A DNA stretch of 5,577 nucleotides. It comes from DAOTEJ01 sp035454085. GTDB lineage: Bacteria; Pseudomonadota; Gammaproteobacteria; Burkholderiales; Burkholderiaceae_F. Shown piece after piece: positions 1 through 5,136 of the stretch; positions within the stretch are counted from its first letter, which is position 1, and every line of letters begins with the position of its first letter. Location of the stretch: the NCBI GenBank assembly GCA_035454085.1, contig DAOTEJ010000119.1, positions 1-5,577 of the forward strand. The letters run 5' to 3'. The notes under the pieces were generated by a model. The model searched no databases and was not told the origin of the DNA. It worked only from the letters and a program-made list of their open reading frames with translations. The translations under genes and the position numbers were made by a program.

Positions 1-840
1 CCCACCTGGCGCGAGCTCGCCTACACCGAGGAAGCCGGCGTGGGCGTGCTGCACTTCGCCTTCTACAACGGCGCGATGAGCACCGCGCAGTGCCGGCGCC
101 TGGCAGCCGCGCTGGCCTGGGCCAAGGCGCGGCCCACGCAGGTGCTTCTGCTGGCCGGCGGCCCCGACTTCTGGTCTAACGGCCTGCACCTGAACGTGAT
201 CGAGGGCGCCCCCGATCCGGCCGACGAGTCCATGGCCAACATCGAGGCCATGGACGACGCGGTGCTCGAGATCCTCACTGCCACCGACCAGCTCACCATC
301 GCCGCCCTGCAGGGCAACGCCGGGGCGGGCGGAGTCTTCCTCGCGCTCGCCGCGGATCTCGTCTGGGCGCGCACGGGCGTGGTGCTGAACCCGCACTACA
401 AGGGCATGGGCAATCTCTACGGCTCGGAGTACTGGACCTACGCCCTGCCCCGCCGCGTGGGCACCGACGGCGCGGCGCGCCTGACTGGGCAACGCCTGCC
501 GATGGGCAGCGCCGAGGCCTGCGCGCTGGGCCTGATCGACGCGACCTTCGGCGCCACCCCGCCCGACTTCCTGCACGAGGCCCTGAGCCGTGCGCGCCAG
601 TTGGTCGCCGACCCGGCGCTACCCGAGCGCCTGCGCGCCAAAGCCGCGCGCCGCGTGGCGGACGAGGCCGCCAAGCCGCTCGCCGCCTACCGCACCGAGG
701 AACTCGAGCGCATGCGCCTGAACTTCTACGGCTTCGACCCGAGCTACCACGTGGCGCGCAGCCACTTCGTGCGCAAGAGCGGCAAGGCGCGCACGCCCAG
801 CTGGCTCGCGCGCCACCGCGCACGCCGCCCCGGCGTGTGA
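1..840 (+). CDS. hypX: HypX/HoxX hydrogenase maturation protein, C-terminal crotonase-like domain (5' truncated by window edge)
   Basis: HypX (HoxX) helps build the active site of [NiFe]-hydrogenases in the cytoplasm. Family knowledge: an N-terminal formyl-tetrahydrofolate-binding half passes a formyl group to CoA, and a C-terminal enoyl-CoA-hydratase-like half releases CO, the iron ligand, which supports maturation in air. Only the C-terminal half is visible: 279 residues, open in frame from base 1, stop at 838-840. The family is about 550-570 residues, so roughly half the gene lies upstream; the GTG at 40 is internal. Visible signatures (residue 1 = base 1) are PDFWSNG near 55-61, the oxyanion-type GNAGAGG at 105-111, and NPHYKGMG...YGSEYWTY...LPRRVG. 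In that last block Tyr133 and Glu143 are spaced by ten, like the catalytic Tyr/Glu pair described for Aquifex HypX. These motifs separate it from ordinary crotonases. Other hyp/hox genes probably lie upstream. Confidence 0.93.
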   Translation, partial: PTWRELAYTEEAGVGVLHFAFYNGAMSTAQCRRLAAALAWAKARPTQVLLLAGGPDFWSNGLHLNVIEGAPDPADESMANIEAMDDAVLEILTATDQLTIAALQGNAGAGGVFLALAADLVWARTGVVLNPHYKGMGNLYGSEYWTYALPRRVGTDGAARLTGQRLPMGSAEACALGLIDATFGATPPDFLHEALSRARQLVADPALPERLRAKAARRVADEAAKPLAAYRTEELERMRLNFYGFDPSYHVARSHFVRKSGKARTPSWLARHRARRPGV

Positions 841-907
841 GTCACTGCACACCGAGCGCGCACGGCACGCGCCCGCCGCGCAGCCCGTTGCGCTGAGGCA
901 AGGTCGC

Positions 908-928
908 TGGCCCGCAGGGGGCTATAAA
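908..928 (+). promoter_or_regulatory. Candidate promoter of the ATPase operon: sigma-54-like -24/-12 element overlapping a TATAAA hexamer
   Basis: In the only intergenic gap, TGGCCCG at 908-914 is followed by GGGCT at 919-923. The invariant GG (909-910) and GC (921-922) are exactly ten bases apart, the spacing required of sigma-54 promoters (consensus TGGCACG-N4-TTGCW). The -24 half differs at one base; the -12 half has GG in place of TT. TATAAA at 923-928 could instead be a sigma-70 -10 box, but no TTGACA-like hexamer lies 16-18 bases upstream. Transcription from either would begin about 45 bases before the first ATPase gene. In very GC-rich DNA a GG-N10-GC match arises easily by chance, so this is a candidate only. 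Confidence 0.27.
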
Positions 929-969
929 AAGACCGGAGATCAGGCCGCAACAAGAACGGCCGGCGATCC

Positions 970-975
970 GGAGGA
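970..975 (+). promoter_or_regulatory. Shine-Dalgarno sequence that fixes the GTG start of the first ATPase gene
   Basis: GGAGGA lies four bases before the GTG at 980 and is the strongest ribosome-binding site in the gap, which supports a GTG start where no ATG is available. Its first two bases also form the end of a small perfect inverted repeat, CCGG-CGAT-CCGG (960-971), so a weak hairpin could partly compete with ribosome binding. Confidence 0.7.
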
Positions 976-979
976 CTCC

Positions 980-1324
980 GTGGCCCACAGCTTGCTGCCC
1001 GAAACCCGCGAGGCGGATGCCGCCATCGCACGCGTGCTCGAGGCCGAACGCCGCGCTCAAGAGCGTATCGCCGAGGCGCGTGCCCGGGCCGACGCCCAAG
1101 TCGCCGAAGCCCGCGCCACCGCGCGCCGCGTGGCTACCACCTATGAAGAACGCGTGGCCCGCGCACGCGCCTCGGTGGAGCGGCGCATCGCTGCGCGCCA
1201 TGCTGCGGTGGACGCGCAGATCGCCGATCTGCGCCGCGCCGAGCAGGGTCGCCCAGCGCACTCACCCGCGCTCGACGCCGCGCTCGAGTCGCTGCTACGC
1301 GAGCTCACCGAGGGCGCACCGTGA
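980..1324 (+). CDS. V/A-type ATPase peripheral stalk subunit, H/G type (small coiled coil)
   Basis: This 114-residue protein is almost entirely a predicted coiled coil. A charged Ala/Arg/Glu-rich heptad-like stretch runs from about residue 10 to 88, with repeats such as EAERRAQERIAEARARAD, then a short tail. There is no membrane segment or signal peptide. Size, composition and position as the first gene of a V-type ATPase operon fit the small stator subunit (called G, H or NtpF in different organisms), which pairs with subunit E as a heterodimeric peripheral stalk holding the catalytic head against the membrane subunit I. The GTG start is set by GGAGGA four bases upstream. The stop overlaps the next start by four bases (GTGA). 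Sequence alone gives low specificity for such coiled coils, so the assignment leans on context; the subunit letter is the least certain part. Confidence 0.8.
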   Translation: MAHSLLPETREADAAIARVLEAERRAQERIAEARARADAQVAEARATARRVATTYEERVARARASVERRIAARHAAVDAQIADLRRAEQGRPAHSPALDAALESLLRELTEGAP

Positions 1325-2079
1325 TCCCGGTCGGCAGCCTGGACTACGCGCAAGCGCGCATGCAGTCGCGGCTCGGCCGCCGTCCCTCCGAACCGGTGTG
1401 GAGCGCGATCGAGCACGCCCGCGAACTCGAGGCAGTGATCGACCTGGCGCGCGGCACCACGCTGGCCGATCCACTGCAGGGGCTGGGCGAGGTGCGCGAG
1501 GTGCACGCCGTCGAGGGCCGCTTGCGCGTGCACTGGCGCGCCGCCGTCGAGGAAGCCGCACTGTGGATGCCCGGGCGCTGGCGCCCTGCCCTGCGCTGGT
1601 GCGCGGTGTTGCCCGACCTGCCGGCCCTGCACCACGCCGCCAGCGGGCGCAGCGCCTACGAGTGGATGCGCGCCGATCCGATCTATCGCGAGCTGGTCGA
1701 CGAGGACGGCGTGCGCGTGCCCGCCAGCCATGCGCTCGCGCCGCTGGCCGCGAGCCTGCACGCCCCGCGCGAGCTGGCCCGCGCCTGGGGCAACGAGTGG
1801 CTGCGGCGCGCCGGCCTGTCGGCCGAGCAATTGGAGGACCTCGTTCCCTTGCGGCGCCTGCTGTCGCATCGCCTAGTGCCCGCCACGGTCGTGGCCGAGG
1901 CCGGCCAGGTGCGCGTGCGCCGTGCTCTGGACGCAGGCCTGCTGGCGGCGTTCCGGCGTCACGCGATTGAACCCCTGGCGGCGTTCGCCTACCTGGGCCT
2001 GGCGGCCCTCGACCTCGAGCGTCTGCGCGGCGAGGTGACGCGCCGCCTGGCGCTGCCGACCCGGAGCTTCGCCTCATGA
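1321..2079 (+). CDS. atpC: V/A-type ATPase subunit C (central stalk socket, d-like), short divergent form
   Basis: Subunit C of bacterial and archaeal V/A-ATPases (homologue of eukaryotic subunit d) sits on the K ring and is the socket for the central rotor shaft. The protein is 252 residues, soluble and largely helical. The N-terminal LDYAQARMQSRLGRR (residues 7-21) resembles the family's opening, where a Tyr-Ala-x-Ala-Arg stretch leads the first helix. The C-terminal helix FAYLGLAALDLERLRGEV (about 222-239) resembles the conserved closing helix, in which an aromatic/Leu run is followed by a Glu-x-x-x-Leu-Arg pattern. Canonical members are about 320-350 residues, so this one is short, and the middle matches nothing I recognise. 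Start: GTG at 1321, with GAGGG six bases upstream and a GTGA overlap with the preceding stop. It ends in an ATGA overlap with the subunit I gene. No other gene here could supply this socket, which supports the call. Confidence 0.72.
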   Translation: MIPVGSLDYAQARMQSRLGRRPSEPVWSAIEHARELEAVIDLARGTTLADPLQGLGEVREVHAVEGRLRVHWRAAVEEAALWMPGRWRPALRWCAVLPDLPALHHAASGRSAYEWMRADPIYRELVDEDGVRVPASHALAPLAASLHAPRELARAWGNEWLRRAGLSAEQLEDLVPLRRLLSHRLVPATVVAEAGQVRVRRALDAGLLAAFRRHAIEPLAAFAYLGLAALDLERLRGEVTRRLALPTRSFAS

Positions 2080-3896
2080 TGCGTCCGCAGGCCGCCGGCT
2101 GGTTCGAGGTGCTGGTCGCGCGCGACGACGTGACCACCCTGCTCGAGGCGCTGGCCGCCACCGGCCACGTCGAACTCGAGCCGCGCGTGCGCGCCGGCTT
2201 GCCCCCCGGCATCGCCGAGGCCCAGCCACTGCTGGCGCGCGGCACCGAACTCGCGCAGCGCTACGCCGCCTACTGGCCGCGCGCGGGACTCGTGCCCTCG
2301 CCCTTCCCTGAAGCACCGCTGGCCACGCTCGAGCGTGGCATCGCACGCATCGAGGCCTGGGCACGCGAGGCCGAGCCGCTGATCGCCCAGGCGCAACGCG
2401 CCCTCCTGGAGCGCGAGGAGCTTGAGCGCTGGGCCACCGTGCTGGCGGCGTTGCTCGAGCACCGGCTCGATCTGGCCGCGCTCGCCGCCGCCGGTCCGCT
2501 GGTGCAGGCGCGCCTCATCGAACTGCCCTCCAACACACTCGAGACCTTCGCCAGCGCCAGCGGCGTGGTGCGGGCGGTGGATACACCCGAGGCACGCTAC
2601 CTCATTGCCCTGGGCACCGCCGACGACCTCGACGCACTGGCGCGCGAGGCCACCGCGCTCAAGGGTCGCGTGCATCCCGTGCCCGGCTGGCTGGGCGAGT
2701 CGGTGGTGGCGAGCGAGGCGTGGATAGACACCCGCCGCGCCGCGCTCGACCGGGAGGCCGCCGTGCGCGAGGCCGCCTTGCAGGAACTGGCCACGCGCCA
2801 TGAACTCGCCACCGCGCTGGCCGACCTGGCGCGCCTGCAATGGCTGGCGCGCAACGTGCGCGAGCTCGAGACCGACCAGCACTTCGCCTGGGTGACCGGC
2901 TGGACCAGCGATCCGGACGGCGCCCGCCTGCAGGCGGCGCTCGAGGCAGGCCACGCCCGCGCCTTGCTGCGCTTCTGCCCGGCGCCGCGCGAACTGCGCG
3001 CGCCCCTGCTGCTCGCCAATCCGCCCTGGGCGCGGCCCTTCGAGATCTTTCCCAAGGCGCTGGGCATGCCCGCGGCTGACGAGGCCGACCCCAGCGTGCT
3101 GCTCGCGCTCACCGTGCCACTGATGTTCGGCTACATGTTCGGCGACCTGGGACAGGGCCTGGTGATCGCCGCGCTGGGCTTTGCTTACCGGCGCCGCCAC
3201 GTCGTGGCGCGGCTGCTGATCGCCGGCGGTCTGTCGGCCGCGGGCTTCGGCCTGCTCTTCGGCTCGGTGTTCGCGCGCGAGGACGTGATTCCGGCGCTGT
3301 GGATGCATCCGCTATCGCATCCCATCGAGTTGCTGGCCGTTCCGGTGGTCGGTGGCGCGCTGCTGCTCGCCGCGGGCTTGCTGCTCAACGCGCTGGCCTC
3401 GTACTGGCGCGGCGAATGGGCGCGCTGGGTGGGCGAGGATCTCGGCCTGCTGGCGGTCTATGGCGGCGTGATGGGCAGCATCTTCCACCTCGAGTTCGCG
3501 TGGCTGGCCGCGGCCGGCGGCGCCGCCTTCGTGGCGGGGCACGCGTTGCACGCGCAGCGCGCATCGGCCGCCGGCGCAGCCCTGGGCGAACTGGTCGAAC
3601 GCACCCTGCAACTGCTCATCAACACCCTGTCCTTCGCACGCATCGGCGCCTTCGCGCTGGCTCACGCTGGCCTGTCCTCGGCGGTCATGGCATTGGCCGA
3701 CTCGACCGGCGGCGGCATTGCGTGGTGGGTCGTGATGGCCGTGGGCAACGTGGCGATCATCGTCGTCGAGGCCATGGTGGTGTCGATCCAGACCACGCGG
3801 CTCGTGCTCTTCGAATTCTTCACGCGCTTCCTGCATGGCGGAGGCCGGGTGTTCCGCCCGCTGCCGCCCCCACCGCTCACTTCCCGGGAGACCTAA
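2076..3896 (+). CDS. atpI: V/A-type ATPase membrane subunit I (a-subunit homologue)
   Basis: Subunit I forms the stator half of the ion channel: a cytoplasmic arm that binds the peripheral stalks, and a membrane domain whose half-channels feed ions to the K ring. The protein has 606 residues, at the short end for the family (often 620-700). Residues 1 to about 335 are soluble and rich in helix and coiled-coil sequence. From Pro339 onward come about eight hydrophobic segments, opening with the family signature PLMFGYMFGDLGQGL. Arg522 in NTLSFARIGAFALAHAGLSS matches the essential channel arginine of the a-subunit (yeast Vph1 R735 region). Arg575 in SIQTTRLVLFEFF matches the second conserved arginine, followed by the typical FLHGGGRVFRPL tail. 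ATG at 2076 is preferred over the ATG at 2079 because GGAG (2063-2066) is better spaced and it gives the ATGA overlap with subunit C. Both key arginines are present, so it is probably functional. Confidence 0.96.
   Translation: MMRPQAAGWFEVLVARDDVTTLLEALAATGHVELEPRVRAGLPPGIAEAQPLLARGTELAQRYAAYWPRAGLVPSPFPEAPLATLERGIARIEAWAREAEPLIAQAQRALLEREELERWATVLAALLEHRLDLAALAAAGPLVQARLIELPSNTLETFASASGVVRAVDTPEARYLIALGTADDLDALAREATALKGRVHPVPGWLGESVVASEAWIDTRRAALDREAAVREAALQELATRHELATALADLARLQWLARNVRELETDQHFAWVTGWTSDPDGARLQAALEAGHARALLRFCPAPRELRAPLLLANPPWARPFEIFPKALGMPAADEADPSVLLALTVPLMFGYMFGDLGQGLVIAALGFAYRRRHVVARLLIAGGLSAAGFGLLFGSVFAREDVIPALWMHPLSHPIELLAVPVVGGALLLAAGLLLNALASYWRGEWARWVGEDLGLLAVYGGVMGSIFHLEFAWLAAAGGAAFVAGHALHAQRASAAGAALGELVERTLQLLINTLSFARIGAFALAHAGLSSAVMALADSTGGGIAWWVVMAVGNVAIIVVEAMVVSIQTTRLVLFEFFTRFLHGGGRVFRPLPPPPLTSRET
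3886..3890 (+). promoter_or_regulatory. Shine-Dalgarno sequence of the proteolipid (K) gene
   Basis: GGGAG lies six bases before the ATG at 3897, inside the last codons of subunit I. This is the only ATPase junction without a stop/start overlap (TAA directly followed by ATG), so K appears to have independent, efficient initiation. That fits the many copies of K needed per complex. Confidence 0.65.
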
Positions 3897-4241
3897 ATGA
3901 AAGCCAAGTTCCAGCTTCTGGCCGCACTGACCGGCATGCTGCTCGTGCTGGCAGCCGTGGCCACGGTGCTGCTCGCCGTGGCGCCCACCGCACTGGCTGC
4001 AACGCCCGGCGCCGCACTGCCCGAGGGCGCCACCTGGGCCTTCGTCGCCGCCGCCAGCTCCACCGCCCTCTCGGCACTCGCCGCGGGCTACGCGGTGGCC
4101 AAGGTCGGCACGGCGGCGATCGGGGCGATGGCCGAGAAGCCCGAGCTCTTTGGTCGCCTGCTGATCTTCGTGGGGCTGGCCGAGGGCATCGCGATCTATG
4201 GCCTGATTGTCTCGATCCTGATCCTCAACCGCCTGACATGA
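3897..4241 (+). CDS. atpK: V/A-type ATPase proteolipid subunit K (c-ring)
   Basis: Subunit K oligomerises into the membrane rotor ring that carries ions past subunit I. The protein has 114 residues. An N-terminal hydrophobic stretch (about 5-34) ending in APTALAAT looks like a signal sequence with a possible cut after Ala34. A two-helix hairpin follows: helix one about 46-76, a polar loop AEKPELFGR (79-87), and helix two about 88-110. The ion-binding carboxylate is Glu96 in FVGLAEGIAIYGL, mid-membrane in helix two. A single hairpin with one Glu is the c-ring form usual in bacterial V/A-ATPases, unlike the four-helix version of Enterococcus NtpK. Helix one has no Gln and no Ser/Thr flanks Glu96, whereas sodium-binding rings usually offer such ligands; this favours protons by inference. 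The ATG has GGGAG six bases upstream. The stop overlaps the subunit F start (ATGA). Confidence 0.95.
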   Translation: MKAKFQLLAALTGMLLVLAAVATVLLAVAPTALAATPGAALPEGATWAFVAAASSTALSALAAGYAVAKVGTAAIGAMAEKPELFGRLLIFVGLAEGIAIYGLIVSILILNRLT

Positions 4242-4534
4242 GCCTGCCCGCCTACCTCGGCGACGAGGTCTCCGCCGTCGGCTATCGCCTCGCCGGCCTG
4301 AACGTCTTCGTGCCGGCGCCCGGCCAGGAGGCCGAGGCACTGGCGAGCGCGCGCCGCACGGCGCCCCTCGTGCTGGTGTCGGCGGCGACCGCCGCTGCCC
4401 TGCCCGCGGAGCTGCTGCGCGCCGCCCTGCTCGCGCTGGCGCCGGTCACCGTGCTCGTACCCGACGTGCACGAGCGCGTGCCCCTGCCCGACAGCACGGC
4501 GCGGCTGCGGCGCGAACTGGGAGTCGAAGCGTGA
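4238..4534 (+). CDS. atpF: V/A-type ATPase subunit F (central stalk)
   Basis: Subunit F (NtpG in Enterococcus) is a small Rossmann-like protein that binds the central shaft subunit D and links it to C; in some enzymes it modulates ATP hydrolysis. The 98-residue product opens with YLGDEVSAVGYRLAGLNVF (6-24), the characteristic start of the family in which a Gly-Asp/Asn-x-x-x-x-x-Gly-Phe/Tyr-x-Leu-x-Gly pattern follows the first strand. A strand APLVLVSAATAAAL comes mid-protein, then APVTVLVPDVHERVPL, where the family has its hydrophobic strand ending in Pro-Asp. It closes with LRRELGVEA, like the usual Leu-Arg...Leu-Gly end. The frame stays open far upstream by chance inside K and I, but the true start is the ATG at 4238 with the ATGA overlap. 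No clear Shine-Dalgarno sequence precedes it, so it probably depends on translation of K. It ends in a GTGA overlap with E. Confidence 0.92.
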   Translation: MSLPAYLGDEVSAVGYRLAGLNVFVPAPGQEAEALASARRTAPLVLVSAATAAALPAELLRAALLALAPVTVLVPDVHERVPLPDSTARLRRELGVEA

Positions 4535-5136
4535 ACATCGAGGCCCGCGCCCAGGCGCTGATCGATCTGGTCGAGGCCGACGCCAGCGCGCAGTGCGCGG
4601 CGCTGGCCACCGAGGCGCAAGCCCGCGCCCGCGCTCTGGTGGGCGAAGCCCGTAGCGCGGCCCGCGCGCGCGCCACCGCCGCACTGGCCGAGGAACGCCG
4701 GCGCCTGCACACCCAGCTCGGTGCGGCCGAAGCGCGCCTGGCCAACGCGCGGCGCCAGCATGCGCAACAGCGCCATCAGATCCTGCTCGACGCCGCCTGG
4801 CAGCGCCTGCCGGCGCTGCTGACCGCGCACTGGCGCTCGCCCGAGCATCGCGCGCGCTGGATCGCAAGGGTGCTCGAGGCCGGGCAGGCGAGTCTGCCGC
4901 CGGGCCGCTGGACCCTGCTGCATGGCGCCGACTTCAGCGCCGCCGATCGCGAGCTCGCCACTGCGTTGGCACGCCGGACTCAGGCGGAACTGGAGTTCCA
5001 GGCCGAGCCCGCGCTCGCCGTGGGACTGCAATTGCGCGCAGGCGGCAACCTGATCGACGGCTCGGCCGCCGGTCTGCTGGCGGACCGCGCCGCGGTAGGC
5101 AGCCGCCTGCTCGACGCTCTCAGGGAGAATTCATGA
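4531..5136 (+). CDS. atpE: V/A-type ATPase subunit E (peripheral stalk)
   Basis: Subunit E forms the peripheral stalk with the small H/G-type subunit and its C-terminal head grips the top of the catalytic A/B ring. The 201-residue protein has the expected two parts: a long Ala/Arg/Glu coiled coil from residue 1 to about 90 (with repeats such as EAQARARALVGEARSAARA) and a globular C-terminal half from about 95. Near the end, GLQLRAGGNLIDGS (165-178) followed by LLADRAAVGSRLLDAL matches the typical E ending, where a strand with Gly-Gly, a turn and a last amphipathic helix occur. The GTG start at 4531 overlaps the F stop (GTGA) and has GGGAG (4519-4523) seven bases upstream. The stop overlaps the subunit A start (ATGA). 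Length is near the usual 180-210. It lacks membrane segments, so it is not an F-type b subunit. Confidence 0.88.
   Translation: MNIEARAQALIDLVEADASAQCAALATEAQARARALVGEARSAARARATAALAEERRRLHTQLGAAEARLANARRQHAQQRHQILLDAAWQRLPALLTAHWRSPEHRARWIARVLEAGQASLPPGRWTLLHGADFSAADRELATALARRTQAELEFQAEPALAVGLQLRAGGNLIDGSAAGLLADRAAVGSRLLDALRENS

Noticed and set aside
1..840. Ordinary enoyl-CoA hydratase (fatty acid degradation) for the first gene
   Set aside because: The PDFWSNG, YKGMG, YGSEYWTY and LPRRVG blocks and the Tyr/Glu pair ten residues apart are HypX features not shared as a set by standard crotonases.
856..872. Inverted repeat GCGCG...CGCGC just after the hypX stop, considered as a terminator
   Set aside because: The stem is only five pairs and no T-run follows, so it does not qualify as an intrinsic terminator.
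842..1261. Minus-strand open frame of 139 codons crossing the intergenic gap
   Set aside because: Most of it is antisense to the stalk subunit gene, and the product is not recognisable; I see no reason to call a divergent gene.
1295..2245. Minus-strand open frame of 316 codons opposite subunit C, and the plus-strand 317-codon frame at 1017-1970
   Set aside because: Both are Arg/Pro/Ala-rich low-complexity translations in alternative frames. The C frame has good initiation signals, overlapping junctions and family-like ends.
1989..3308. Minus-strand open frame of 439 codons opposite subunit I
   Set aside because: It lies antisense to a clearly conserved membrane subunit; its protein is Gly/Gln/Arg/His-rich with no recognisable domain. 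Such shadow frames are expected in very GC-rich coding DNA.
3312..4340. Minus-strand open frame of 342 codons opposite subunits I, K and F
   Set aside because: The translation is low-complexity Arg/Gly/Gln/His-rich and spans three real genes on the other strand; it is a GC-driven shadow.
3897..5136. F-type ATPase genes (c, delta, b) for the small membrane and coiled-coil proteins
   Set aside because: Subunit I has V/A-type a-subunit signatures, E has no membrane anchor, F has the V/A-type start, and the final gene has the A-type N-terminus and insert.
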